Assembly (NCBI GenBank): GCA_003024785.1
Contig: PUQB01000702.1
Span: 15,001-79,000 of the forward strand
DNA length: 64,000 nucleotides
Origin: Selaginella tamariscina
Taxonomy: Eukaryota; Streptophyta; Lycopodiopsida; Selaginellales; Selaginellaceae
Reading direction: 5' to 3'
Each line of letters begins with the position of its first letter. Position 1 is the stretch's first letter. A program made the translations under genes and the position numbers. Below are positions 13,655 to 24,674 of this stretch, one piece after another. The notes under the pieces are model-generated. The model was not told the origin of the DNA. It ran no database searches and saw nothing but the letters and a program-made list of their open reading frames with translations.

Positions 13655-13752
13655 GTTAAATAGGGTTAGGAACACCCCTAGGGTTAGGGTTTCCCTAACC
13701 CACGCCCTAAAACCCCCACCCCCTTGGTTAGGGTTTAGGGTAGGGGTTAGTG
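13655..13752. repeat. Degenerate interstitial telomere-like block
   Basis: TAGGGTT/TTAGGG words occur in both orientations (AGGGTTAGGGTTTCCCTAAC, then GGTTAGGGTTTAGGGTAGGG). This resembles a short, scrambled plant-type telomeric repeat. It is followed at 13815-13847 by a purine run with four to five G tracts of four or more Gs, a potential G-quadruplex or polypurine tract. Confidence 0.6.
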
Positions 13753-15010
13753 TGCAAACTCATCTCATTAACTAAGGGGCTGCCATTTAATGCCAGCCCA
13801 CTTACACATACAGGAAAAGAGGGGAGGGGGGAGGGGGGGGAGGGGGTCCGTCACATAAATAAGGAAGAGTATGTAGGAGTGAGGGTTCCTGGGTTCATGA
13901 CTAAGCTCGTTACTCTTCTCCTAGTGCAAGCTTTAGCTTGTGTCGTCAAGGCACAACCCTCTGTTATGCCACCCTAACTTCCAGATGACGGGGGTACGTC
14001 CCACCTTCGGAGTAGCCTACCTTAACGTTGGTGAATTCATGTCTGGGAGGTCTTGTCAGATTGGATGTTCTAAGAGGAAGAGGTAGAGGCTTGTCTCCAG
14101 CCTCCTCCTCCACGTCAAGCTAGGTGTAACACTCATGGCCAAGCAAGGCACATCTGTGTCCTTGTCCAACTGTGGGCGTGGGATCTTGTTTGACAGGTTC
14201 ACATTACCTAGTTCTTGAGGGTTCACTGAGGGTTCTAGAGTTGGCATTTAGGAGCCATGTTTGTGGCACTTAGTGCAACTCTTGAATCTAAGTGCTATGG
14301 CATGATAGCCCACATTGGGGAAGACAGTGTCATATGGAGATGTGACACTAGACTAAACATCACACAGTACAATGCCCGAGCACGCCCTTTGGGTTATGTC
14401 ATGGCTTGTCGCCAAGGGGTTGGATACTCTAGCAAACAAACATGCTTGTGCTCATGCTAGGGTGTTAAGCCTTGGGTATCTGCTAAGGGAGGGTCTTGTA
14501 ACTAGGTGTACTTAGGCACACTTGGTTAGGGGAGTGTCCTCCTTAGAATCCAGGGGTTAAACAATCTAAGCTTGTTAGCAGAAGCCTTTTAGTGAAGCAC
14601 TCTCAGGTCATGTACTTAGGGTATTCCAAACCTAGCCTTAGGGAGTTTGCTTTAGTAGACACCTCGTGTCCACCTACGGCACACACTTATGTCTCACTAA
14701 GTATAGCCCTAGGTCTAGGGTATGACTTGGCCACCAAACCCTGAGGGGTTAGTCGTGTGGTTCAGGGTACCCCTTGTCGCTCTAAAGGGTTGTACTCCGG
14801 ATGAGAGTGATTCCTCAAGGGGTAAGTGACAATGCTTAGCTTTGTCACGGGGGTATGTGTGAGACACATCTCCTTTGTGGGTTAGGGCATGAGCTTTTCT
14901 ATGTCTACGGGACAGGATCCTAAAGTCTACTTGGGTTATCCTCTAGGGTTCAGGGGATGGCATTTCTAGGGGACTTAGGGTAGGACTCAAATCTTTTGCC
15001 TAATTGGGCC

Positions 15011-15142
15011 AAGTGGCCATTCGGTGTCATCACCCTATGTGAGCAACGCTAAGCTAATTAGGCCTCTGAGTCAGACTCTTAAGGTTATCTTGGAAGACTT
15101 AGCGTTGTTCACACAGGGTGATGACGTCGAATGGCCATTGGC
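15011..15142. repeat. Fold-back inverted repeat (two 43-bp arms)
   Basis: The left arm at about 15011-15053 (GGCCATTCGGTGTCATCACC, then TATGTGAGCAACGCTAAG) is the reverse complement, with few mismatches, of the right arm at about 15099-15142. The loop is about 45 nt. A single arm recurs inserted inside a retrotransposon LTR at about 57066-57118, so this looks like the end sequence of a small mobile or fold-back element. Confidence 0.75.
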
Positions 15143-15182
15143 AGCCACGTGTTGACCCTTGGGTTAAAACTCTGACATGTAG

Positions 15183-16661
15183 GGTTATTCACACAAACCT
15201 TATTGTTGACTAAAGGTTTGAGGTGATTTGTTTTTCCATCAACTCTTAATTTAACCTTAAATAAATGAATATATTCACACCAACCCCTAAATGCAATAGT
15301 AAAAACCCAAGCGGAATTATTAAAGAACATAATTGACTTTAATATTATTAATTGTTAAGTAGTCTGAAAATGCTTAAATTGGCTTTGAATCAACATAAAT
15401 ACATACATACACATATATATATAGGGTTCCTATATATGTAATCACATCACACATGTAGGCTTGTGAGTGTATGTGTTTGTTAATGCATTTAATGTGTCTA
15501 CGAGAGAGATGAACACATTGCTAACATTATCACTCATGACACATGGAGTGGAAACATTGTAATTAATTATTTTTTCTTGAATGAACTGAGAATTATCATT
15601 AATTAAATATTACAATACCTATATACACCATGTACAAAACATAAATACACAAGTGTGTGTTCACACAATATCTTAGAAAATGAATACGACAATGACATGT
15701 GTAGTACATGGGAAGAGTGTGTGTAATCCTCCATCTATTTACAACCATCTGAGCAATGCTAACTCCATTGTATGTAACATGATATCAATTTCAAAAGATA
15801 GTTTTTATCCATGAGCTAACCTTTTTGGAATTGTCTTGCAGGATGGCAATGCAAGCTCCAACAAAATGAACAACAACAAGCTAGCACATGAAGGTGTTTC
15901 AAACTTGATAATTTAAACCCCAATCCTAAATCCTCAAACTTGTGTGTTAAATGTAAATATGAACATAATGCACATGTGTCTTATTTTACGATTGTTTTAC
16001 ACATTGGTACTATCAGACATAGAGGATGAGAGGGCTTTTAATAATGTTACACCAAAACATCTAGTACTTAATTGCCATATGGACCTCGACAGTATGCTCC
16101 CCTCGTTCATCGTATACTTATGAATATCCTCATGTTCCCCAACACCCATCTTTTCCTCTGCTTCAAGCATCCCCACACCATTTTGCAGACAACAAAAGCA
16201 TCCCCACACCATCCCCACATTTGTGTTGTTGTTCACCAGCCCGCTCATGTAAATGTTCCCCACCCCACTCAACCAGCTGTGCTAATAAATCATCCCTTTA
16301 TTTACACACACACATCTTTATAATTTAGCTCCATTTGCTTAACACATTCATCTACTGTCATTTGTCTTGATTATAGTTTCTTCTAGTTTTTAAGTTACAA
16401 GTACATAAATTTAAGTAAGATGTTTAAGAGTATAAGGCTCAACCTCAAACTTGTATGGTATCTAACTTATATATATAATATATATATAATAAATATAATG
16501 CCATGGATATGGACCGAGCATCATGATAAAGCCCAGTGTCATGTTCATAAATATGTATTAATGGTGTGTTGTGTTCTACTTAACATAAATTTGGACTGAG
16601 CACCACATGTTAGCATGAGCATGTGTAATTGCATTAACAGATCTTGTCCATGGTCTCCTCC
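15183..16661. other. AT-rich spacer, no gene
   Basis: Contains TA and CA microsatellite stretches and no frame with recognisable protein features. A CCCCACACCAT phrase is directly repeated near 16170 and 16203. Confidence 0.6.
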
Positions 16662-16666
16662 TAGGG

Positions 16667-16875
16667 TGTTATGACCCGTATAACGAATCAAAGAATATTC
16701 CCAGAAAGATATAAGCCAGAATATTCCTAAAGAGCTATACCTAGATCTAAGAGAATTAAGGGCACGCTAATATTGGAAGCCTTTTTGGAGAACAACGTGT
16801 GGAGACTAGAGACATCTCGGGGGAGGTTGGGTGGTTTGGTGAGGGTCTCTAGTTTGTACATAGTGGTGCCTAACA
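16667..16875 (+). repeat. 5' LTR of N0
   Basis: 209 bp, TGTTATGACCC to GGTGCCTAACA. It matches the 3' LTR (26407-26602). By eye the substitutions are all transitions, plus a short deletion in the 3' copy. Confidence 0.93.
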
Positions 16876-16877
16876 AT

Positions 16878-16889
16878 TGGTATCGGAGC
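16878..16889 (+). other. Primer binding site of N0 (tRNA-iMet type)
   Basis: TGGTATCGGAGC lies 2 bp after the 5' LTR. It differs by one base from the common plant retrotransposon primer site TGGTATCAGAGC, complementary to the 3' end of initiator tRNA-Met. Confidence 0.85.
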
Positions 16890-17187
16890 AAGGTTTGAGA
16901 TGAGTGCCTAGTGGGAAGGAGAAGATAATACCACCTAGGTGGAGATGTTGGACACTAAAAGGCAAATTGTCCAAAAAGGGTTTCATTAGTGGCAAGGACA
17001 AGTAAACGCCTAAGAAGCTTCAGGAGATGGAGCATGGAGAGGAGCATAAAGGAGACTTCTCTAAACCACAAGGTAAATTTTTGTTTGTGTTCTTGCTCAA
17101 CATGTAAACTACATGACATGGGAGGAGCCACACATATGTGCTATTGTGGTGGAGGGACGACTTGGTGAGCGTCTAGTGTGAGTCCTT

Positions 17188-17800
17188 GTGAATAGCATGA
17201 GTAGCGATAACTTTGTGTTAACAAAGTTAGTGGAGGAGTGTAGCTTGCCCACAAAGACTGTGCCTCAATATGAATTTAAGGGTTCAGTTATCACACAGAG
17301 CTACAGTGCTTGTGTGGAGGAGTTACAGCTGGAGGTTGGCAAAACCCAGTTGGTGGAGCTGCATGAAGAGCCTCAATACAAGATTGAGGGCTCAGCTATC
17401 ACACATAGCTACAGTGCTTGTGTGGAGGAGTTACAGCTGGAGGTTGGCAAAACCCAGATGGTGGAGCTGCACGAAGATTGTGCCTCAATATGAGATTGAG
17501 GGCTCAGCTATCACACAGAGCTACAGTGCTTGTGTGGAGGAGTTATAGCTGTAGGTTGGCAAAACCCAGCTAGTGGAGCTGCATGAAGACTGTGCCTCAA
17601 TACGAGATTGAGGGCTCAGATGCCACACATAGCAAAAGTGCTTGTGTGGAGGAGTTACAGCTGGAGGTTGGTAAAACCAGCTGGTGGAGATGTGCGAAGA
17701 CTGTGCCTCAATACGGGATTGAAGGCTCAGTTGTCACACAGAGCTAAATTGCTTGTGTGGAGAGTTACAGCTGGAGGTTGGTAAAACCCAACTTGTGTAG
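17188..17800 (+). repeat. Five tandem ~110-bp repeats in the N0 leader/gag position
   Basis: The phrase CCTCAATA begins units at about 17263, 17371, 17483, 17595 and 17706, a period of 108-112 bp. The first units stay open as protein: SYSACVEELQLEVGKTQ followed by VELHE repeats twice in the frame 17188-17493. Later units carry frame changes because 112 and 110 are not multiples of three. The repeats occupy the place where gag should start. They may be an expansion of part of gag or pol, or a captured host sequence. I do not recognise the peptide. Confidence 0.85.
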
Positions 17801-17819
17801 ATTTTCTTTCTTGCGGAGC

Positions 17820-18265
17820 TAATGCGTGGGACCTCATCCTTGGTATGAGTTAAGTGGAGCAATGGCCAATTCCTAGCAATGTACAAGAGTTATGGAGTTT
17901 TTCTTGGGCATGGCTGGTTATTACCGGCGGTATGTCAAGGATTATGCCAGAAAGCTTCTCCATTAACTAGGTTGCTGAGGAAGGACGTTCCCTTTGTATG
18001 AAGTGCTTCAGAGAAGAGCAGTTTGCAAGCTTTGAAAACAAGCTTTGGTACGTGCACCAGTTTTATGTATTGCAGATTCCTCTAAGCCTTATGAGGTATC
18101 GTGTGATGCAAGTGGAGTGGCCATTGGAGTTGTACTTATGCAAGAGGGAAGGCCTATTACTTATAAGAGTCGTACTTGAATCCTGCAGAGCAACAGTACT
18201 CAACATATGAGCAAGAACTACTTGCTATTGTTAAATGCATTATGAGTTTGGAGGGCATTATCTTT
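17820..18265 (+). pseudogene. N0 pol fragment: RT tail to RNase H start
   Basis: Broken frames spell conserved Ty3 pol blocks: FLGMAGYYRRYVKDYA at about 17900-17950 (connection domain after reverse transcriptase), then CDASGVAIGVVLMQEGR and NPAEQQYSTYEQELLAIVKC, typical of the Ty3 RNase H N-terminus. The catalytic YxDD part is absent, so an internal deletion joined the tandem-repeat region to the RT tail. The frame stops at the nested insertion of N1 (target duplication TCTTT at 18261-18265) and resumes at 25226. Confidence 0.85.
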
Positions 18266-18834
18266 TATCACAACCCAATACAGGATACAGGATTCCGGAT
18301 ACAGGATACGGGTTGTAGGATTTTCCTACAAGATATTCCTACAGGGATTCCGGATACATGATACGGTTGCAGGATATTCCTACAGGATATGCCACAGGAT
18401 ATGCCTAGAGGATAAGGGACATGTGGACTCATCTTAGCCTCTACATGCATGCAACCACTTTTAGCACTCATGCCTAGATTAGCTCTTGGAGTTGTGAGGA
18501 TAAAAAGCTCCGACCTAATTGTTATACAATCAGTTACTATCAACACCAGTCTTACTACGATCAATCTTGTCTTGTCTTGTTCTTGTCCTGTTCCTTATTC
18601 CTTGTTCTCTCCTTATCTTGCTCCCGGATCCTGTCTTGTTCCTGTCTGTTCCTGGATCCTGTCCTGCACCTTCCTGTCTTGCTCCCGGATCTTATTTAGT
18701 TCCAGTCTTACTCCTGGGTCCTGTCCTGCGCCTGGTCTTGCTCCTGAGTTCCTAGTTCCTGTCCTATTCTTGAATCAAGCCTTCTTGTTCTTGGAATCCT
18801 GCTCTTTTCCTGGTTCCTGGATCGTGGCTTGACA
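18266..18834 (+). repeat. 5' LTR of N1
   Basis: 569 bp ending TGGCTTGACA; the start TATCACAACCC is a mutated TGTCACGACCC. The 5' part is a string of GGATAC/GGATATTCC-like words. The 3' part is pyrimidine-rich with repeated TTCCTGTC and CTTGTTC words. GCATAAAAGCTCCGACC in related LTRs suggests the TATA/transcription start zone; here it reads GGATAAAAAGCTCCGACC near 18498. Confidence 0.93.
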
Positions 18835-18929
18835 GTTTAATAGTAACTGCTTTCATAGCTCTCCGTTTTCTAGCTACTTTTTTTTTCTTAATTCTTTTCC
18901 TTCGTTTCCTCCTTTTCTTTCATAGATCA

Positions 18930-19901
18930 TGGCTGATTTTGAGCACTTTTAACACGAGCACCAAATGTTACTTCATGAGCTGGCCACTTTGTGCCAAGTG
19001 GTCACCGATCTGCAAGGTTCCACCAATGCGGCACATGCAGCTGCTAATGCATCCTCCAAGGCTGCTGCACAGGCTCTCTCTCAGGCATCGGTGGTTCCCT
19101 CTTCATCAAACTTTTCTTCGGAGCCGAAGGTTAGCATGCCAGAAAAGTTCAGTGGCAATCGTGCCGATTTCCAAGGTTTCTGAATCAGATCCGGCTCTTG
19201 ATCCGCATGCAACCACGCCGCTACTCGACTGATGCACAAAAGGTTGGCCTTTTGGCATCCTTACTAAGTGGGTCTCCACAGGCTTGGGTTGCCCCCTTGC
19301 TGGACTTGACGACCCATTGATGGAAGACTTTGAAGGTTTCGTGGCTGCCTTTGAAGCTGCTTTGGAGATCCTGATAAGTACCATTCCGCATGCACAAAAT
19401 TATGAAAGCTCACTCAAGGATCCCGCCAGCTTCCGTTTATGTATCCAAATTTCAGCAACTTTGCACGAACATTCCATGGGACGAGACTACATTGATCAAA
19501 CACTTCCGTTTTGGGTTGAAGGATGACGTGAAGGACCTTCTCCTTATGTTATCGGATGCCCAAACATTAGCGGAGATCATGCAACAAGCTGTTCGTTACG
19601 ACAACCGTTTGTTCGAGCGTCATCAGGAAAGATTTCGTCAACAGTTCCTGCAACCAATCCTGCAGCTGTGGTACATGTTCCTGCACCACCTTCTAGAGTA
19701 GTTCCTATGGAGGTTGAGAAATCCAAACGTGGCTCTCTTTCCGCTGTTGAGAAGCAACGTCACCGCAATGAGAACCTATGCTTTTATTGTGGTGAAGCAG
19801 GACACAAGGTGGCAGAATGTCCTATTAAAGCCAAGAAGTTCAAGACGCGTGAAGTTGAAGCTGAAATTCAGTCGGAAAACTTCAATGTCCACTTCGTCTA
19901 G
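18930..19901 (+). pseudogene. N1 gag (capsid and zinc knuckle), frameshifted
   Basis: Gag forms the cytoplasmic virus-like particle that packages element RNA. Overlapping frames (18965-19183, 19284-19526, 19390-19701, 19668-19901) give one gag. Its N-terminal part starts MLLHELATLCQVVTDLQGST, followed by MPEKFSGNRADFQGF (a common gag start block), a capsid part with YVSKFQQLC and IPWDETTLIKHFRFGL, and a CCHC zinc knuckle CFYCGEAGHKVAEC at about 19779-19820. At least three frameshifts separate these, near 19183, 19370 and 19660. A stop just downstream of the ATG at 18929 shows a further lesion. Confidence 0.9.
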
Positions 19902-19912
19902 GAGCCGCAAAG

Positions 19913-20293
19913 TTGGACGTAGGTGCAGGCTTCATTGGTGCTGCTCATACCATTCCATCACTCAAGTTTCCTGTACACATTCATTTTAATAATCGAAAGC
20001 TCAAGGAGTTTGCCCTGTTAAACACTGGTGCAAATGCATGCTTCATGGATGACACTTTTGCAACTCAACATGGCATTTCAATGGTGAAGTTGAAGCGTGC
20101 AGTTCCTATAGAGGTGGCCGATGGGCGTCTAATTGCTTCTGGCAGTTACCCATGCTATCGAACCTCTCTCCTGCAGTCATGGCACATTCAACTGTTCAAT
20201 TTCCTTCAACTTGATCAAGACTCGGTCGACTCCCATCATTTTGGGCATGCCATGGTTCATTGTTGCAAATCCGCAAATCGACTGGAGGTCTAG
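19913..20293 (+). pseudogene. N1 aspartic protease, degraded
   Basis: Retroviral-type aspartic protease that would process Gag-Pol. The active-site triplet, normally DTGA, reads NTGA within LLNTGANACFMDD at about 20016-20055, so the catalytic aspartate is lost. The downstream ILGMPWF-type flap/C-terminal block is present but frameshifted at about 20240. In the related copy at 48728-49750 the motif reads DNGA. From 20300 to 21040 a long Ser/Pro/Thr-rich spacer with TACAGGATTC-type words leads to reverse transcriptase. Confidence 0.85.
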
Positions 20294-21045
20294 GACACTC
20301 ACGTTTTCCTTTCCGGCAATTAGAATCAATCTGTACTTCCTGTGTGCAGGATACATCCTTAGTATCTGAGGCAGTACAAGCTACAGGATTGACCGTGCCT
20401 GTTCCTATATCAGTGTTGTCACAGGATTCACCTCATGTCAGTTTCACACTCCGCAGGCTCTCTCCACTCCTATGTAAGTTTGCGTTTTCCTGTACAGGGT
20501 TCTTCCAATCCTGTATCAGTGTCGAAGGTTCCTCCTCAACAGGATCCACCTCCTGTTGGTTCGTTAGCATATTCACAGGCTTTCCCCACTCCTGTGCAAC
20601 CACGGACTCTTGTACATGATTCTTCCAATCTGTACACTCGTCAACATCCACACAGGTTTCTTCCAATTGCCTCTTTCTGTTACTCTGCTTCTGTTCCCCC
20701 CCAAGATCCTTCCTCTTTTTCATCACAGCTCCCTCCTTCTCCTCTCCGAGTTCTTACCACTACCATGCATGAACTCGCCACTGATCCTGCTCCTTTCCAC
20801 CTTTTTGCCTTTCAAGTAACTCCTACGTCCTCTTCTACCTTTCCTGTATCTGACTCTCCTGTTTTTCAATTTTCCTCTCCTTCTCCTCTCTTCTCTTCTC
20901 CTCCTTCTTCCTACCATCCAAGTATCACGCCTTTAAGGACGTTTTTGACAAGCACAAGGCTGCAGTTCTTCCTGTTCACAGGTCCTACGACTGTCCTATT
21001 GATCTTGCGGAAGGAAAGACTCCACCGTTCGGACCGATTTATGCA

Positions 21046-22330
21046 TTGTCACCCACAGAGTTGGAGGTTCTTCGTCAGTACATCGAGGACAACTTGGCAT
21101 CCGGCTTCATTCGTCACTCAAAGTCCCCTGCAGGAGCTATCTTCTTTGTCAAGAAGAAGGATGGGAGTTTACGTTTGGTTGTGGACTACAGGGGTTTGAA
21201 TCAAGTCACCATTCGGAATCGGTACCCGTTGCCATTGATCCCGGAACTTCTCGATCGGCTGCGAGGAGCAAAGGTGTTCACGAAGATCGACTTAGGGGCC
21301 TACAACCTTGTACGGATTCGTAGGCGATGAGTGGAAGACTGCCTTTCGTACAAGGTATGGACACTTCGAGTACACGGTGATGCCTTCGGCCTTACCAATG
21401 CCCCAGCCGTGTTCCAACACATGGTGAACGACATCTTTCGTGACTTCTTGGACCAGTTTGTGGTGATCTACCTCGACGACATTTTGATTTTCTCCAAGGA
21501 CCAGGCGGCACATGACAAGCATGTACGATTTAGCGGCTTCGTGAGCATGGCCTGTATGCGAAGTTGGAGAAGTGTTTTTTCGATAGGGATTCTGTGGAGT
21601 TCTTGGGCTACATCGTCTCTCCTGCTGGCGTTTCCATGGACATGCACAAGGTGAAGACCATCGTGGAGTGGGAGAGGCCCAAGTCTGTACGAGATGTACA
21701 ATGTTTCCTTGGCTTTGCAAACTTCTACAGGCGGTTCATACAGGACTTCTCCAAGCGTGTACTTCCACTCACGGAACTCACCAAGCGCACAGGGTTTTCT
21801 CTTGGTCCGACAAGGGAACATGCATTCACAACACTCAAGGACGCCTTCACGACAGCTCCGATTTTAGCACATCCTGACCCTTCTCGTCTTTCTTCGTTGA
21901 AGCAGATGCCTCGGATTTTGCAGTAGGATCCGTCCTATCACAAGTTGGAGAAGACAAGTTGCTTCATCCTGTAGCTTTTCACTCTCGTAAGTTCCTTTCG
22001 GCGGAGATCAATTACGAGATTCATGACAAGGAACTCAAGGCCATTGTGGATTCGTTGAGGAGTGGCGGCATTTCCTGGAAGGTGCTGCACATCCTGTACA
22101 AGTTCTTACGGATCACAAGAACCTGGAGTATTTTCAAACGGCTCGAGTTCTCAGTCGGCGACAGGCTAGGTGGGCGGAGTTCCTATCACGTTTTGATTTC
22201 GTCATCGTCTAGGCCCGGTTTTGGAATGGCAAGGCGGACGCATTGTCTAGGCGCTCTTACCTTGCACCAATCCCGGGCGATCCTGCATATGACTGTCAAA
22301 ACAAGTGTTGTTGGGTCCTGATCGTTTCGG
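21046..22330 (+). pseudogene. N1 reverse transcriptase and RNase H, frameshifted
   Basis: The RT starts with [20 protein letters not shown], then [20 protein letters not shown] and [15 protein letters not shown]. The KVFTKIDL motif follows, with a base lost after ID-L in the GAYNL step near 21298. The polymerase motif [10 protein letters not shown] is intact at about 21471-21500 in the frame 21331-21654. The connection region FLGFANFYRRFIQDFSKRV and the RNase H blocks ([20 protein letters not shown], then DKELKAIV) follow to about 22060, with more breaks after that. The domain order fits Ty3/gypsy. The enzyme cannot be made from this copy. Confidence 0.92.
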
Positions 22331-22539
22331 CTTGCGGCACTACAGGTTCATCAGGCTCCAGCAAATTCAACACTCCTACAGGACATCCGTTCGCAGTTGG
22401 CTACAGACGACTTGGCAAAGAATGTGTTCTCACACATTCATCCTGACATTGCAAGTTCCTCTTCCTCCAGTTCCCGTTCAGACTACAAGTTTTCGCCATA
22501 CAGGATGGACTCCTGTACCGGGAAGGTCTCCTGTACGTT

Positions 22540-23273
22540 CCTGTTGGTATTTCCAGGACTCGTGTGGTACAGGATTGTCATGATACCCGGCTACAGGACA
22601 TTTTGGTGTGGCCAAGACAGTGGAGTTGGTGACTCGCAACTATTGGTGGCCTGGGTTGCAGGTTTTGTGGAAAGGTTTGTACGGAGTTGTGACACTTGTA
22701 ACAGGTCGAAGATGCCTCATCATGCACCCTCTGGTCTTCTTCGTCCTCTTCCTGTTCCTTCTGCTCCTTGGAGATCCATTTCTATGGATTTCCTCACAGA
22801 TCTTCCTCCTTCTCGTGGATTCGATGCAGTTCTTGTGGTGGTTGACCGTTTCACCAAGCAGGCTCATTTCCTACCCTGCAACAAGACAGCTACAGGTCAG
22901 ACAACTGCTGAGTTGGTGATCCGTGAAGTGTTCCGACATCATGGTCTTCCTGAGAGCATTGTTTCCGATCGAGGTCCACAATTCATGTCCAAGTTTTGGC
23001 GAGAGCTTCTCCGAGTCTACAGGTTAAAGTGATCTTTCTTCAGGATATCACCCGCAAACTGATGGGTAGTCAGAACGACAATTCAAACCTTGGAGCAATA
23101 TCTTCGCTGCTTCATCAGTTACCAAGATAATTGGTTGGACCTTCTTCCAATGGCGGAGTTTGCCTACAACAACTCCGTTCACGCATTACAGGACAGACAC
23201 CTTTCTTTGCTCTTACAAGCCACCATCCACGTTTTGACTTTGCTCCTCCCACTTCTCCTTCTTTCCGCTCCCT
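22540..23273 (+). pseudogene. N1 integrase (zinc finger and DDE core), frameshifted and interrupted
   Basis: Integrase inserts the cDNA copy into the genome. The His-Cys zinc-binding region ends SCDTCNRSKMPHHAPSGLLR at about 22689-22745. The catalytic core shows SISMDFLTDLPPS (first Asp), VVVDRFTKQAHFLPC, and [13 protein letters not shown] (second Asp) at about 22963-23000. The region with the third catalytic residue is frameshifted after 23030. The frame [12 protein letters not shown] follows at 23149-23185, and the gene is broken at 23273 by a DNA-type insertion, resuming at 24082. Confidence 0.9.
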
Positions 23274-23781
23274 CATAGTTACGAACACGGCCGGGATCCC
23301 GGCCGTGTTCACCGTGTCTCGCGAACACGGCCATGGGTCGTGTTCCCACGGCCGTGTTTGTAAATAATGTTTTATGTTACGAACACGGGCCGTGATTCCG
23401 GCGACCACGACCGGGATCACAGCTCGTGTTCGTAACCTAGAATATTCTTGCCGAATATACTCATAAAATATTTTTTTAGGGCGCACAGTGTCACACAGCA
23501 ATTCAGGGCGCACGCAGCAATCGGCAGTCAAGGCACAACGGCGCAACAATTCAGCATCATATTCAGTCACGAGTAGACGAATTCGGATTCATATGCATGT
23601 TTTAATAATGTATGGTTTTATGTGACAGTCCGAATGGAGCAGCAAACTAAGTTGTAACAAGAGAGGTACTATTAAACACATCACCTATTTTCTTTTTCTT
23701 TTATTTTAGTTTATGTTTATGAACTTGCTGCTTAACATAAATATCAAAGCTTAAAACAGGGTTTTTAATTAAAACACACAG

Positions 23782-23812
<31 letters not shown>

Positions 23813-24081
23813 TATATATATAGCAGAACATAATATTGAAACTAGACATAGTTTAGTTATTTGAGTAGTTTATAGGTGTGAAGTAGTTTATGTGCAAATA
23901 AAAATACTAAGAATAATATTAAAAAATAACATTTTTAGAATAATATAATTTAAAAATAGCATATTTTTAGAATATTTATTAGAATATTCGTGAGCCAACG
24001 TGAGCCGTGATCATGTTCCGTGGTCGGGTTCTTGAAATCTAATGCTCGTGTTCGTGTTTCGTGTTCGTGTTCGTAACTATG
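23274..24081. mobile_element. 808-bp palindrome-rich nonautonomous DNA element
   Basis: Comparison with the homologous uninterrupted site near 60786-60795 shows this block is an insertion in N1 integrase. Its ends are inverted repeats (CATAGTTACGAACACG at 23274-23289 and its reverse complement ending at 24081). Both ends carry many GAACACG/CGTGTTC subterminal repeats. A perfect 28-bp palindrome lies at 23282-23309. No coding frame of its own is evident; a CA/CG/TA microsatellite sits at about 23776-23822. Subterminal repeats suggest a hAT-like nonautonomous element, but no clean target duplication is visible, so the superfamily is uncertain. Confidence 0.8.
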
Positions 24082-24600
24082 CTTGCAGTACAGGATCGTC
24101 TCCAGCATCTTCGTCAGGTACAGGATGATCTCCGGGTTCATCTTCAGCAAGCACAGAAATGATACAAGCATCATGCTGATGCTCACCGTTAATCGGCACC
24201 TGCATACAAGATTGGTGATCTCGTATGGCTTCTTCATCGACATATTCGCACTAACAGGCCTTCTTCTAAGTTGGATTTTCAACGATTGGGCCCTTACAGG
24301 ATTGTGGCGGAGGTCAATCCTGTAGCTTTCCAATTCGAGTTACCATCTACGGTGAAACTTCATCATGTGTTTCAAACCTCCTTGTTGGAGCCGTATCATC
24401 CCTCTTCTCTTTCCGGTCGTGCTTCTTCTCCTCCCCCTCCTGTGGTCATTGACACTGAACTTGAGTACAAAGTTGCAGCCATCCTCGATTCTCGTTTTCA
24501 TCGCTGCCAACTCCAATACTTAGTGGATTGGAAAGGTTATTTGCCTACTGATCGCACTTGGAACCTGCATCCAACTTACTCCATGCTTCTTCCATAGTTG
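24082..24600 (+). pseudogene. N1 integrase C-terminus with chromodomain
   Basis: After the insertion the integrase C-terminal domain continues (DFQRLGPYRIVAEVNPVAFQ, then LPSTVKLHHVFQTSLLEPYH at about 24340-24400). A chromodomain follows, with VAAILDSR and LQYLVDWKGYLP at about 24472-24546 and a closing TW block (DRTWNLHPTY). This VxxIL...YLVKWKGY...TWEP pattern is that of chromovirus integrases, which bind modified histones. There is an upstream frame break near 24130-24270. Confidence 0.9.
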
Positions 24601-24674
24601 CTGCCTTCCATCGGCATTATCCTGCTAAACCAGGTCCCAAAACTCGTGGAAACTCATTTTTAGGGAGGAGGTGC

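Larger units (their letters stand above)
13480..15180. repeat. Noncoding dispersed repeat, family R, copy 1
   Basis: Phrases here recur in diverged form and the same order at 29870-30900: ATTATTGTTACCT, then GTGCACTTAGGTGTTTAA, GCCACCCTAACTTC, GTACGTC, GGTCTTGTCAGA, GTCTCCAGCCTCC, GCAAGGCA and GGGATCTT. No protein-coding frame of note is present. It is rich in TAGGGT and CTTAGG words. Ends are not defined. It could be a large noncoding retrotransposon derivative or a satellite-derived unit. Confidence 0.6.

Noticed and set aside
18449-18832. 127-codon Cys/Ser/Pro/Leu-rich open frame (and its twin at 24912-25223)
   Set aside because: It lies wholly inside the LTRs of N1 and arises from pyrimidine-rich TTCCTGTC repeats; not a gene.
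20723-20917. Arg-rich minus-strand frame suggesting a basic protein
   Set aside because: Antisense of the Ser/Pro-rich spacer between N1 protease and RT; compositional artefact.
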